Below, in pieces: positions 13,787-22,347 of a stretch of DNA of 31,474 bases. The stretch's first letter is position 1, and every line of letters starts with the position of its first letter. This stretch comes from Iamia sp038233335 (lineage in GTDB: Bacteria > Actinomycetota > Acidimicrobiia > Acidimicrobiales > Iamiaceae). Under the pieces are notes generated by a model that had not been told where the DNA came from, did no database searches, and was given only the letters and a program-made list of their open reading frames with translations. The position numbers and the translations under genes were made by a program. Location of the stretch: NCBI GenBank assembly GCA_038233335.1, contig JBBSME010000019.1, forward strand, positions 1-31,474. Reading direction: 5' to 3'.

Positions 13787-15679
13787 TCACGCATCGGGTT
13801 GGGCTCCTTCGGGCGTCCACGCCCAGGGAAGTCCCCGGTTGCCGGGGAAGAGGAAGTCGACGAACGCCGCCGCGGTGGGCTGGGGCTCGTGGTTGGCCAG
13901 ACCGGGCCGCTCGTTGGCCTCGATGAACACGTACTCCGGCGCGGTCACGTCCGGGACCAGGAGGTCGATGCCGGTGACCGGGATGCCGATGGCCGCGGCC
14001 GCGGCCACCGCCACCGCGCGCAGGGCGGGGTGGACCTGGGCGGTGACGTCGTGGATGGTGCCGCCGGTGTGGAGGTTGGCGGTGCGGCGCACGGGGAGGG
14101 CTGCGCCCTCGGGCAGGACCTGGTCGAGCTCCCATCCGGCCTCCCGGACGGTGGCCTCCGCCACCGCGTCGATCGGGATGGTGGACTCACCGCCGGTGGC
14201 GGCTTCCCGGCGTCGGCTCTGGGCGACCATCAGGTCCCGCACGGTGCTCTCCCCGGTGCCGGTCACGGTGGCCGGTCGGCGCACGGCGGCGGCCACGACC
14301 TCGCCGTCGATGACCACCAGCCGCAGGTCCTGGCCGGGGGCGCGCTGCTCGATCAGCACGTCCGGGCAGTGCTCCGCGGCGCGGGCGCAGGCCGCGACCA
14401 GCTCGTCGGCGTCGGCCACGCCCACGGTGATGCCCTGGCCCTGCTCGCCCCGGACGGGCTTGACCACGACGTCGCCCACCTCGTCGAGGAAATCCACGTC
14501 GGCCTGGTCGAACGTGGCCAGCCGACCCTGCGGCACCGCGATCCCGGCCTCGGCGATGATGCGACGGGTGAGGCGCTTGTCGTCGCAGCGGCTCATGGCC
14601 ACCGCCGTGGTGTACTCCGACAGCGCCTCGCGGGTGACGACGCTCCGCCCCCCGTGGGTCAGCCGGAGCTCGCCGGCCTCGGCGTCGAGCACCTCGACCC
14701 GGATCCCCCGCCTGCTGGCCTCGTCGGCGATGATCCGGGCGTAGGGGTTGAGGTCCTCGATCGTCTCCGTCGGCAGCGCCGTGAACAGCGGCTCGTTGAT
14801 CGCGTTCTTGCGCTTGACGCCGTACACCGGCACCCGCTCGAAGCCCAGCTTCTCGTACAGGGCGATGGCGGCGGCGTTGTCGTGCACGACGGAGAGGTCC
14901 ATGTAGGACCGTCCTCGGTCGCGGAACAGCTGGGCCAGCGCGCTCACCAGGGTGCGCCCGACGCCCGGCACCGAGCAGTCCGGGTCGACGGCCAGGCACC
15001 ACAGGCTGGAGCCGCCCTCGGGATCGTGGAACAGCCGCTGGTGATCGATGCCGGTGACGGTGCCCAGGATCTCCCCCGTCTCGGCCCGCACCGCGACGAG
15101 GTAGAGCACGTGCTCGGTCTCGGCGTGGTTCCGCCACAGCACCTCGGGCGGAGCCGGGACCATGCCGCACCGCACGTAGATGCGGTCCATGGCCTCGGCG
15201 TCATCGGTGCCGCCGATGGGACGGACCACGACGCCCGGCGCGCTCTCGACGGTCGGGCGCTCGGGCGTGAACCGGAGCCGGTACGTGTAACTGGGGTCGA
15301 TGAAGAACTCGTGGGGGTGCCGGGCCACGAACACGTGCGGGTCGCGGAGGTAGAGGCAGATGTCGCGTCGTCCATGGACCTCCTGACGCAGGATGCTGGC
15401 CATCGTGCGCTGGTCGGCGAAGGTCTGGCCGAACACCAGCTGGCCCCAACCGGCATCGAGCACGACATCGGGGTCCATGGCCTCCTGGATGTGGTGCGGG
15501 GGGGTGTCCCAGGGCGTGGTGGTGATGGCCTCGGCGTGGTTCCAGCCATCGTCGCGGGGACGCCGGGCCCGGCCCGGGAGCTCGTCGTCGGGGGGTCCGG
15601 CCCCGCGCCCGCCCGGCGAGCCGACCGCGTGGTCAACGTCGCGGCCGACCCGCGGCTCGGCCCCGTCGGGCTGGGTCAT
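13787..15679 (-). CDS. ngg: N-acetylglutaminylglutamine synthetase (GNAT + ATP-grasp fusion)
   Basis: Makes the acetylated Gln-Gln dipeptide precursor of the osmolyte NAGGN. The 630-aa protein has a disordered N-terminus of about 45 residues, a GNAT acetyltransferase domain (about 150-290; acetyl-CoA loop VPGVGRTLV, then DNAAAIALYEKLGFERV) and an ATP-grasp ligase domain (about 365-610; VVVKPVRGEQGQGITVGV with Lys407, and near the end FIEANERPGL). This domain pair is characteristic of the NAGGN synthetase. The ATG overlaps the stop of the amidotransferase gene as ATGA (15676-15679), giving tight coupling. A longer in-frame reading to 17371 is only a shadow of the amidotransferase and was rejected. 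Confidence 0.92.
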   Translation of the reverse strand: MTQPDGAEPRVGRDVDHAVGSPGGRGAGPPDDELPGRARRPRDDGWNHAEAITTTPWDTPPHHIQEAMDPDVVLDAGWGQLVFGQTFADQRTMASILRQEVHGRRDICLYLRDPHVFVARHPHEFFIDPSYTYRLRFTPERPTVESAPGVVVRPIGGTDDAEAMDRIYVRCGMVPAPPEVLWRNHAETEHVLYLVAVRAETGEILGTVTGIDHQRLFHDPEGGSSLWCLAVDPDCSVPGVGRTLVSALAQLFRDRGRSYMDLSVVHDNAAAIALYEKLGFERVPVYGVKRKNAINEPLFTALPTETIEDLNPYARIIADEASRRGIRVEVLDAEAGELRLTHGGRSVVTREALSEYTTAVAMSRCDDKRLTRRIIAEAGIAVPQGRLATFDQADVDFLDEVGDVVVKPVRGEQGQGITVGVADADELVAACARAAEHCPDVLIEQRAPGQDLRLVVIDGEVVAAAVRRPATVTGTGESTVRDLMVAQSRRREAATGGESTIPIDAVAEATVREAGWELDQVLPEGAALPVRRTANLHTGGTIHDVTAQVHPALRAVAVAAAAAIGIPVTGIDLLVPDVTAPEYVFIEANERPGLANHEPQPTAAAFVDFLFPGNRGLPWAWTPEGAQPDA

Positions 15680-17481
15680 GCCGCCGGGCCGGTGATGCCG
15701 TGGCGCTGCAGCCAGAGCTCCAGGAGGCCAACCTGCCACAGCTCGTTGCCCCGCAGCGGCGTGAGGCGCCCGTTGGGGTCGGCCAGGAGGGCGTCCACCG
15801 CCTCCGGGCGGAACAGTCCACGCTGCTGCGCCGCCGGTGCGGTGACCGCGTCGCGGACCATCTCGAGGTACGGGCCCTGGAGGTGGGTCAGCGCCGGCAC
15901 CGGGAAGTAGCCCTTGGGCCGATCGATGACCTCGGAGGGGATGACCCTTCGGGCGGCCTGCTTGAGCACGCCCTTTCCGTCGTGGGCGATCTTCAGCTCG
16001 GGCGGGCAGGTGGCGGCCAGCTCGACCAGCTCGTGGTCGAGGAACGGCACCCTCCCTTCGAGGCCCCAGGCCATGGTCATGTTGTCGACCCGCTTCACCG
16101 GGTCGTCGACCAGCATCACGGTGGTGTCGAGGCGCAGGGCCCGGTCGATGCCGGTGGCCGCGCCGGGAGCGGCGAAGTGCTCGGCCACGAACGCGCTGCT
16201 GGGGTCGCCCGGCGCGATGCGGCCCTCGGCGGCCAGTCGGGCCATGGCCTCGGGGTCCCGGTCGAAGAAGGCGGCACGGTAGGCGTCGAGCGCCCCCTCG
16301 ACGGTCGCCGCCTCCGCGGCACCCATGGGGGGGTACCAGTGGTAGCCGGCGAAGACCTCGTCGGCCCCCTGGCCCGACTGCACCACCTTGACGTGGCGCG
16401 ACACCTCCTGGCTCAGCAGGTAGAAGGCCACGCAGTCGTGGCTCACCATGGGCTCGCTCATGGCGTCGATGGCCTCGGTGAGCGCCGGCAGCATGCGATC
16501 GGCGCCGATGCGCATCTGGTGGTGATCGGTCTCGAAGCGCTCGGCCACCACGTCGGAGTACTTGAACTCGTCCCCTTCGACCCCGCCGACCGACTCGAAG
16601 CCGATGGAGAAGGTGTTGAGCCCGGTCTGGCCGGCCTCGGCGAGGAGCCCGACGATGAGGCTGGAGTCGACCCCGCCGGACAGGAGACAGCCGACGGGCA
16701 CGTCGGCCACCAGCCGCCGCTTGACCGCCAGCCGAAGGGCGTCGAGGACGGCGTCCTCCCAGTCCCGCTCGGTCCACCCGGCCCGGTCCTCGCGGCGCGT
16801 GCAGTCCGGGGTCCAGTAGGTCGACTCCGTGCGGCGGCCGTCGGCCTCGAAGACCACGACCGTCGCCGGCGGGACCTTGCGCACACCCTGGAGGATGGTG
16901 AGCGGCGGGGGCACGACCGAGTGGAAGCTCAGGTAGTGGTGCAGGGCCATCGGGTCGATGCGGGTGTCGACGCCCCCGCCGGCCAGCAGCGCAGGGAGCG
17001 AGGACGCGAAGCGCACCCGGTCGCCGTCCTCGGTCACGTAGAGCGGCTTGATCCCCAGGCGGTCGCGGGCCAGGAGCACCCGGCCCGAGTCCCTCTCCAC
17101 CAGCGCGAACGCGAACATGCCCTGGAGGTGGTCGACGACCCGATCGCCCCAGCGGTGGTACCCCTTCAGGATCACCTCGGTGTCGCTGTGGGAGAAGAAG
17201 CGGTAGCCGTGGCCGGACAGCTCCTCCCTGAGGTCCTCGTAGTTGTAGATGCAGCCGTTGAAGCAGACGGCCAGACCCAGCTCCGGGTCGGCCATGGGCT
17301 GAGACCCGGCCTCGGACAGATCGATGATCCGCAGCCTGCGGTGGCCGAGGGCGACCCGACCTTGGGCCCACACACCGGCCGCATCAGGCCCCCGCCGGGC
17401 CAGGGCCTCGGCCATGGCCCCGACCGCAGCTACGTCGGGGCGCGCGCCGTCGAGTCGGATCTCACCAGCGATGCCGCACAT
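15676..17481 (-). CDS. asnO: N-acetylglutaminylglutamine amidotransferase (asparagine synthetase-like)
   Basis: A 601-aa glutamine-dependent amidotransferase of the asparagine synthetase B type, which amidates the C-terminus of N-acetylglutaminylglutamine in the last step of NAGGN synthesis. Cys2 (MCGIAGE) is the glutaminase nucleophile; RGPDAAG, GHRRLRIIDLS and FNGCIYNY belong to that domain. SGGVDSS (268-274) is the PP-loop of the synthetase domain, followed by SGQGADEVFAGYHWY and EGRVPFLDHELVE. By sequence alone it could be a general AsnB, but the ATGA-coupled GNAT/ATP-grasp gene and the M42 peptidase make the NAGGN role much more likely. The ATG at 17481 is fixed by the need for Cys at position 2. 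It is first in the operon, with a TAGGGT box 8 bp before the start. Confidence 0.92.
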   Translation of the reverse strand: MCGIAGEIRLDGARPDVAAVGAMAEALARRGPDAAGVWAQGRVALGHRRLRIIDLSEAGSQPMADPELGLAVCFNGCIYNYEDLREELSGHGYRFFSHSDTEVILKGYHRWGDRVVDHLQGMFAFALVERDSGRVLLARDRLGIKPLYVTEDGDRVRFASSLPALLAGGGVDTRIDPMALHHYLSFHSVVPPPLTILQGVRKVPPATVVVFEADGRRTESTYWTPDCTRREDRAGWTERDWEDAVLDALRLAVKRRLVADVPVGCLLSGGVDSSLIVGLLAEAGQTGLNTFSIGFESVGGVEGDEFKYSDVVAERFETDHHQMRIGADRMLPALTEAIDAMSEPMVSHDCVAFYLLSQEVSRHVKVVQSGQGADEVFAGYHWYPPMGAAEAATVEGALDAYRAAFFDRDPEAMARLAAEGRIAPGDPSSAFVAEHFAAPGAATGIDRALRLDTTVMLVDDPVKRVDNMTMAWGLEGRVPFLDHELVELAATCPPELKIAHDGKGVLKQAARRVIPSEVIDRPKGYFPVPALTHLQGPYLEMVRDAVTAPAAQQRGLFRPEAVDALLADPNGRLTPLRGNELWQVGLLELWLQRHGITGPAA

Positions 17482-17489
17482 GGCCCCGG

Positions 17490-17495
17490 ACCCTA
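17490..17495 (-). promoter_or_regulatory. Putative -10 box (TAGGGT) of the NAGGN operon
   Basis: On the minus strand TAGGGT lies 8 bp upstream of the ATG at 17481. It may be a leaderless -10 box; its AGGG could alternatively serve as a weak ribosome binding site. Confidence 0.42.
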
Positions 17496-17563
17496 CCGGG
17501 ACGCCCCCTGGGCTCCGGTCGGCGGACCGAGCCACCGCCTCCACGGTGAGCGTCCTGCCCACC

Positions 17564-17580
17564 GGGAGCGACGCGCTCCC
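17564..17580. promoter_or_regulatory. Palindrome in the divergent asnO/cfa promoter region
   Basis: GGGAGCG-ACG-CGCTCCC has perfect 7-bp arms. It lies about 83 bp from the asnO start and 84 bp from the cfa start, so it could be an operator shared by both or a hairpin in a leader. No known regulator consensus was recognised. Confidence 0.4.
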
Positions 17581-17664
17581 GCGATCTGCCCAGAGGTGGT
17601 CGCAATCGGGCGTCGATCGGGGTAGAACGGGTTCACCGTCGCCCGCTCCTGCAGGAGGTCCGCC

Positions 17665-18993
17665 ATGGTTGCCGCTCCTGTCCTCGCCCCCCTCGTCCGT
17701 CGCTTGCTGGGCGGAACCCTCCCCGTCCGGGTCCGGGCCTGGGACGGCAGCGAGTGCGGCCCCGATCCGGGGGTGGCCCCCGCCGGCGAGGAGCCGGTGA
17801 CTCTCATCCTGCGCTCGCCGGACGCGCTCCGGCGCATCCTCTTCGCGCCCGGCGAGCTGGGGCTGGCCCGGGCCCACATCGCCGGCGACCTGGACGTCGA
17901 GGGCGACGTGTTCGCCCTCCTCGACCTCCGGTCCCACCTGGGCGACGTCTCCGACCAGGTCTCGGTCGGCCCGACGATCCGCGACCTGGGAGCGGTGGTG
18001 GGCACCCTCCGGCGGCTGGGCGCCCTCGGGCGTCCGCTCCCCCGCCCCGAGGAGGAGGCGCCGAGCCGGTGGGGCCGCCGCCACAGCCGACGGCGCGACT
18101 CCCAGGCGGTCCGCCACCACTACGACGTGGGCAACGAGTTCTACCGGATGGTCCTGGGGCCATCGATGACCTACTCCTGCGCCTACTGGGGTGACGGGGC
18201 CGACGACCTGGAGGCGGCCCAGGCGGCCAAGCACGACCTCGTGTGCCGCAAGCTGGGGCTCGAGCCGGGGATGCGGGTGCTCGACATCGGCTGCGGGTGG
18301 GGCTCGTTCGTGATCCACGCCGCCCGCGACCACGGGGCTCGGGCCCTGGGGGTCACCCTGTCACCGGAGCAGGCGGCCCTGGCCCGGGCGCGCGTCGCCG
18401 ACGCCGGGGTGGAGGACCGGGTCGAGATCCGGGTCCAGGACTACCGCGACCTCGACGAGGAGCCCTTCCCGGCCATCGCCAGCGTGGGCATGTTCGAGCA
18501 CGTGGGCGACGGCCAGGAGCGGACCTACGCCCGCACCCTCGCCGCCCTCCTCGCCCCCGGCGGTCGCCTCCTCAACCACGCCATCTCGCGACCCGACCCC
18601 GACGCCCACGCCGCCATCGATCCCCGCAGCTTCATCGGCCGCTACGTGTTCCCCGACGCCGCGCTGCACGAGGTGGGCCACGTCGTCTCCACCCTCCAGG
18701 GCGCCGGGCTCGAGGTGCGCGACGTCGAGTCCCTGCGCGAGCACTACGCCCTCACCCTCCGCGCCTGGGTGGCCAACCTCCAGGACGGCTGGGACCGGGC
18801 CCAGGAGCTGGCTGGACCCGGGCGGGCCCGCACCTGGCAGCTCTACATGGCCGGATCCGCCCTGGGCTTCGAGGCCGGCCGCACCGCGATCCACCAGGTC
18901 CTCGCCGTTCAGCCGCACCCCGACGGCCGCAGCGACGTGCCGCCCACCCGCACCTGGCTCGCCCCCCCCGAGCCGGTGGCCCGCACGACCTGA
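17665..18993 (+). CDS. Cyclopropane-fatty-acyl-phospholipid synthase family methyltransferase
   Basis: SAM-dependent enzyme expected to add a methylene or methyl group to unsaturated acyl chains of membrane lipids. It is 442 aa, longer than mycolate-type members and like full-length Cfa. The N-terminal domain (about 1-125) resembles the Cfa lipid-binding part (ITLILRSPDALRRIL-like; LARAHIAGDLDVEGD). HHYDVGNEFY (151-160), YSCAYW (170-175) and SAM motif VLDIGCGWGSF (205-215) are hallmarks, followed by SVGMFEHVG. AGGAGG sits 7 bp before the ATG, one of the best ribosome binding sites in the window. It is divergent from the NAGGN operon across 183 bp, and membrane cyclopropanation also responds to stress, so coregulation is plausible. 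Confidence 0.93.
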   Translation: MVAAPVLAPLVRRLLGGTLPVRVRAWDGSECGPDPGVAPAGEEPVTLILRSPDALRRILFAPGELGLARAHIAGDLDVEGDVFALLDLRSHLGDVSDQVSVGPTIRDLGAVVGTLRRLGALGRPLPRPEEEAPSRWGRRHSRRRDSQAVRHHYDVGNEFYRMVLGPSMTYSCAYWGDGADDLEAAQAAKHDLVCRKLGLEPGMRVLDIGCGWGSFVIHAARDHGARALGVTLSPEQAALARARVADAGVEDRVEIRVQDYRDLDEEPFPAIASVGMFEHVGDGQERTYARTLAALLAPGGRLLNHAISRPDPDAHAAIDPRSFIGRYVFPDAALHEVGHVVSTLQGAGLEVRDVESLREHYALTLRAWVANLQDGWDRAQELAGPGRARTWQLYMAGSALGFEAGRTAIHQVLAVQPHPDGRSDVPPTRTWLAPPEPVARTT

Positions 18994-19421
18994 CCGCTCG
19001 ATGGGCCCGGCTCATGGCGGCGGCGATGCGGTCGACGACCATCCGCCACGCCGTGGGCTACGCACCGCTGGTCAGCACGCCGCTGGACCCGGCGCTGACC
19101 GCGGCATGGGTCGCGCCCGTCCGCACCGACCCCGACGTCCGCCGCGACTTCCGCAAGCTGCTCGATGGGATCGCGGCCACCGACCTGACCGAGGCCGCCA
19201 CCCACCTCCGACACTTCGGTGGGCCGGTCCTCATGGCCTGGGCGGCGGAGGACCGCTACTTCACCCTCGACCTCGGCCGACGGCTGGCCGACTGCTTCAC
19301 CGACGCAGAGGTGGCACCGATCGCCGACTGCCGGACGTTCGTCCCCCTCGACCAGCCCGAGCACCTGGCCGAGGCCATCACCACCCTCGTCGCCGCCACC
19401 TCGGCCCGACGATCGGCCTGA
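18994..19421 (+). pseudogene. 5'-truncated alpha/beta-hydrolase remnant
   Basis: In the frame running from the cfa stop to the TGA ending at 19421, the protein ARWARLMAAAMRSTTIRHAV onward resembles only the lid and C-terminal part of an alpha/beta-hydrolase. It includes DPDVRRDFRKLL, GPVLMAWAAEDRYFTLDLGRRL (the strand with the acid residue) and DQPEHLAEAI near the His position. The N-terminal half with the nucleophile elbow is absent, and the similarity begins almost exactly at the cfa stop, as at a deletion junction. An ATG at 19014 could still give 135 aa, but no good ribosome binding site is seen. Expression as a functional enzyme is unlikely. Confidence 0.65.
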
Positions 19422-19450
19422 CGGCCGCCGTCGCCGTCGGGGCGACGCGG

Positions 19451-19580
19451 TCAGGGGTCGATGCGGCTGAGCAGGCTCCGGCCCGCGTCGATGACCAGGG
19501 CGCGGTCGTGGGTGAGGGCGTCGTGGTAGCGGCGGTCGCCTGGCGGTCCCGCGTCCCCGAGGCTGCCCCACCGACTGGAC
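19451..19580 (-). pseudogene. Possible C-terminal remnant of an unidentified gene
   Basis: On the minus strand a frame ending in TGA at 19451 reads GDRRYHDALTHDRALVIDAG then RSLLSRIDP, about 43 codons with uniformly G/C third positions. It has no start codon and runs into the 3' end of the acyl-CoA dehydrogenase in another frame. It looks like real coding DNA cut at its 5' end, but it is too short to identify and may be chance in GC-rich sequence. Confidence 0.25.
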
Positions 19581-19583
19581 CAG

Positions 19584-21371
19584 CTAGAAGACGGCGCCCA
19601 TCACGTCGTCCTTGCCCGAGGTGGCGGGGGCCACGAGGCCGTGGACCTCGGGCAGGACGTTGCGGGCGAAGAACCGGGCGGTGAGCACCTTCTGGCCCAG
19701 GAACTCGGCGTCGCCGTCACCGGCCTCGAGACGCTGGGAGGCCAGGAGGGCCTGCTGGCCCATCAGCCAACCGACCACGGTCAGGGAGAGGAGCCGCTGG
19801 AACGGGCTGGCGGCCGAGAGGGCCACGACCGGGTCGGCCATGCCCTGCTCCATCAGCCACCGGCCCGCGGTCTCGGCCGCGTCGACCGCCTTGGCCAGCT
19901 CGTCGTGGATGGCGGCCAGGTCGTCGCCGGAGCCCTCGAGGTCGGCCACCGTGGCCCGCATGCGGGCGATCTGGTCGGTGAACACCGCGCCGCCCCGCAT
20001 CGGCATCTTCCGTCCGACCAGGTCCATGGCCTGGATGCCGTTGGTCCCCTCGTAGATCTGGGTGATCTTGGCGTCGCGGTAGTGCTGGGCCGCACCGGTC
20101 TCCTCGATGTAGCCCATCCCCCCGTGGACCTGGATGCCGATGGAGGTGACCCGCTCGGACTCGTCGGTGCACCAGCTCTTGGCCAGCGGGATGAGCAGGT
20201 CGACGATCTCCTGCGCCTCGGTCCGGTCGGCCTCGTCGGTGGCGTGCTTGGCCAGGTCGATGTGCTCGGCGACCTTGTAGCAGAGGGCCCGCATGCCCTC
20301 GACGGTCGAGCGCATCGTGAGCAACATGCGGCGCACGTCGGGGTGGTCGACGATGAGCGACTTCTCGCCCCGAGGCGCATCGGGGGCGTAGCCCTGGCGC
20401 CGCTCGTGGGCGAAGGCCACCGCCTGCTGGTAGCTGCGGATGGCCAGGCCCATGCCCTCCACGCCGACGCCGAGGCGGGCGTTGTTCATCATCGTGAACA
20501 TGTACCGCATGCCGGCGTTCTCCTCACCGATGAGGTAGCCGATCGCGCCTTCGCCGTCGTCGCCGTAGGAGAGGGTGCAGGTGGGGCTGGCCTTGATGCC
20601 CATCTTGTGCTCGAGGGACACGACCTTGACGTCGTTGCGCTCACCGATCGAGCCGTCCTCGTCGACCAGGAACTTGGGGACGATGAAGCAGGAGATGCCC
20701 TTGGTGCCGGTGGGGGCATCCGGGGTGCGGGCCAGCACCAGGTGCACGATGTTGTCGGTGAGGTCGTGCTCGCCGAAGGTGATGTAGATCTTCTGGCCGG
20801 TGATCCGGTAAGTGCCGTCGTCTTGGGGCACGGCCTTGGTGCGCAGTGCGCCGACGTCGGAGCCGGCCTCGGGCTCGGTCAGGTTCATGCTGCCGGCCCA
20901 CTCCCCCGACACCATGCGCGTCAGGTAGAGCTCGCGCTGCTCCTCGCTGCCGTGGAACAAGATGGCGTCGATGGCGCCCTGGGTGAGGAGGGGCGCCATG
21001 GCCAGGGCCATGTTGGCGCTGTTGAGCATCTCCTGCATGGCGATGCCCACGACCCAGGGGAACCCACCGCCGCCGTACTCGGGCTCGAAGGGAACCGCGC
21101 CCCAGCCGGCGTCGGCGTAGGCCTTGTAGGCCTCCTTGAACCCCTCGGCCGTGGTGACCTCGTGGCCGTCGATGGTCGCACCGTTCTGGTCGCCGGGTGC
21201 GTTGGTCGGAGCCCACACCTCGGACATCAGCCGGCCGAACTCCTCCAGCACGGCCGCGACGCTGTCGGCGTCGACCTCGCCATAGGGCTCGAGCTTGGTC
21301 AGGCCGTCGAGGTCGACCAGACCTTCGATGGCGAAGCGGATGTCCTCGATGGGTGCGACGTAGTCCGACAT
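19584..21371 (-). CDS. Acyl-CoA dehydrogenase (long form, DmdC-like)
   Basis: FAD-dependent alpha,beta-dehydrogenation of an acyl-CoA thioester. At 595 aa it belongs to the long acyl-CoA dehydrogenases with an extra C-terminal domain, a group that includes 3-methylmercaptopropionyl-CoA dehydrogenase DmdC and several FadE proteins. Visible elements: MNLTEPEAGSDVG (162-174), KIYITFGEHDL, NNARLGVGVEG (FAD region), QVHGGMGYIEE (414-424) and YRDAKITQIYEGTNGIQ with probable catalytic Glu441. The ATG at 21371 gives the family's normal N-terminus; upstream codons are not conserved-looking. A TACGAT box is 7 bp before it and there is no Shine-Dalgarno. The substrate is unknown and no other beta-oxidation gene is adjacent. 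Confidence 0.94.
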   Translation of the reverse strand: MSDYVAPIEDIRFAIEGLVDLDGLTKLEPYGEVDADSVAAVLEEFGRLMSEVWAPTNAPGDQNGATIDGHEVTTAEGFKEAYKAYADAGWGAVPFEPEYGGGGFPWVVGIAMQEMLNSANMALAMAPLLTQGAIDAILFHGSEEQRELYLTRMVSGEWAGSMNLTEPEAGSDVGALRTKAVPQDDGTYRITGQKIYITFGEHDLTDNIVHLVLARTPDAPTGTKGISCFIVPKFLVDEDGSIGERNDVKVVSLEHKMGIKASPTCTLSYGDDGEGAIGYLIGEENAGMRYMFTMMNNARLGVGVEGMGLAIRSYQQAVAFAHERRQGYAPDAPRGEKSLIVDHPDVRRMLLTMRSTVEGMRALCYKVAEHIDLAKHATDEADRTEAQEIVDLLIPLAKSWCTDESERVTSIGIQVHGGMGYIEETGAAQHYRDAKITQIYEGTNGIQAMDLVGRKMPMRGGAVFTDQIARMRATVADLEGSGDDLAAIHDELAKAVDAAETAGRWLMEQGMADPVVALSAASPFQRLLSLTVVGWLMGQQALLASQRLEAGDGDAEFLGQKVLTARFFARNVLPEVHGLVAPATSGKDDVMGAVF

Positions 21372-21378
21372 GGGGGCG

Positions 21379-21384
21379 ATCGTA
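21379..21384 (-). promoter_or_regulatory. Putative -10 box (TACGAT), leaderless configuration
   Basis: On the minus strand TACGAT is 7 bp before the ATG at 21371, with only C/G residues between. It is the closest match to the actinobacterial -10 consensus in the window and leaves no room for a ribosome binding site. Confidence 0.55.
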
Positions 21385-21562
21385 GAGGCGGATCCGAGGT
21401 CGTGCCCCGGCGCCCGCTCCCCGGTGGGGAACACCCCCATCTTCGCCGTCAGGGTCATCAGGGCAACGACCTGGCCGGTGGCCTGACCTGGAATCCTCAC
21501 GATTCGGTGACGGATGGGCGACGCCGAGTGCGGCCCACGACCGACCGGGGCACGCTGGGACC

Positions 21563-22000
21563 ATGACTGACGCCTCCTCCCCCACCGACCCCGGCGCCGC
21601 CCCCATCCCGTCCGATGAGGACCTGAGGGCCCGCCTCACCCCCGTCCAGTACGAGGTGACCCAGCGGGAGGGCACCGAGCGGGCGTTCTCCGGGGAGTAC
21701 TGGGACGCCAAGGAACCCGGCACCTACCACTGCGTGGTGTGCGAGGAGCCGCTGTTCCGCTCCGAGGTGAAGTACGACTCGGGCACGGGCTGGCCCTCGT
21801 TCTGGGAGGCCGTCGATCCGGCCAAGGTCACCCTCATCCAGGACCGAAAGATGTTCATGCGCCGCACCGAGGTGCAGTGCGCCCGGTGCGGAGCCCACCT
21901 GGGCCACGTCTTCCCCGACGGTCCCCAGCCCTCCGGCGATCGCTACTGCATGAACTCGGCCTCGCTCTCCCTCGTTCGCGACGGCGCCGACAACCCCTGA
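21563..22000 (+). CDS. msrB: Peptide-methionine (R)-S-oxide reductase
   Basis: Repairs methionine R-sulfoxide in oxidised proteins. The 145-aa protein has the full MsrB domain: two zinc CXXC motifs (C57/C60 in HCVVC and C106/C109 in QCARCGAHLGHVF), GTGWPSFW, and catalytic Cys129 in RYCMNSASL. The resolving-Cys position near 70-80 has no Cys, so recycling may use another route or a Cys in the zinc site is not involved (inference). The N-terminal 20 residues are Pro/Ser/Asp-rich and poorly structured. No signal peptide. The ATG at 21563 follows CACGCT-N6, a pattern seen before two other genes here. It is divergent from the acyl-CoA dehydrogenase. Confidence 0.95.
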   Translation: MTDASSPTDPGAAPIPSDEDLRARLTPVQYEVTQREGTERAFSGEYWDAKEPGTYHCVVCEEPLFRSEVKYDSGTGWPSFWEAVDPAKVTLIQDRKMFMRRTEVQCARCGAHLGHVFPDGPQPSGDRYCMNSASLSLVRDGADNP

Positions 22001-22203
22001 CCCGACCGGCCTGACGGGCATCCCCTCCCCGCCCGCTCAGCTCAGGGGGCGCCGTCGGCCGATCCGCTGCGAACCGGCGACCAGGCGGACACCCCCCGGT
22101 ACACGGATGGTCGCCACTTCGGGAACTCGCCACGGGAATCGGAGAGGTCGCTGTTCACACTTCGGGCGTCTGCGCACCCTGGAGGGGTGTGCAGGAGGCG
22201 CTG

Positions 22204-22347
22204 GTGAGCACCGATCCCGACCTCGACCGGCTGCGGCCGGTGTACGAGGACATCCACGCTCGCCTCTGGCGCGCCCTGCTGGCCTGGAGCGGATCGACCC
22301 ACGTGGCCGACGAAGCCCCGGCGAGGGGCACTGCTTGCGGCGCGTGA
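22204..22347 (+). pseudogene. Truncated ECF sigma factor (N-terminal fragment only)
   Basis: The GTG at 22204 has an excellent AGGAGG Shine-Dalgarno 6 bp upstream and opens a 47-codon frame. Its first 38 residues, including RPVYEDIHARLWRALLAWSG and STHVADEA, resemble the start of region 2 of actinobacterial ECF sigma factors. After ADEA the frame runs into PARGTACGA and a TGA. In the +1 frame the next bases read EGHCLRRVSDQNGG, which is closer to the expected family continuation, so a frameshift followed by loss of the rest is likely. Ung ends 36 bp beyond on the other strand. The intact initiation signal suggests recent decay; a functional micropeptide is a less likely alternative. Confidence 0.6.

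Noticed and set aside
13787..17371. Apparent 1194-residue protein on the minus strand ending as the NAGGN synthetase
   Set aside because: The first 564 codons overlap the amidotransferase gene in another frame and look random; the true start is the ATG at 15679 overlapping the amidotransferase stop.
15700..17625. 641-codon + strand frame opposite the NAGGN amidotransferase
   Set aside because: Antisense shadow: no domain is recognisable, while the minus strand carries MCGIAGE, SGGVDSS and the rest of the amidotransferase.
19641..21566. 641-codon + strand frame opposite the acyl-CoA dehydrogenase
   Set aside because: Antisense shadow with Val/Asp/His-rich low-complexity composition and no motif.
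22042..22180. Minus-strand coding sequence reading SDSRGEFPKWRPSVYRGVSA before the sigma fragment
   Set aside because: It is the tail of a long shadow frame of the ung gene, with no start signal or recognisable family.
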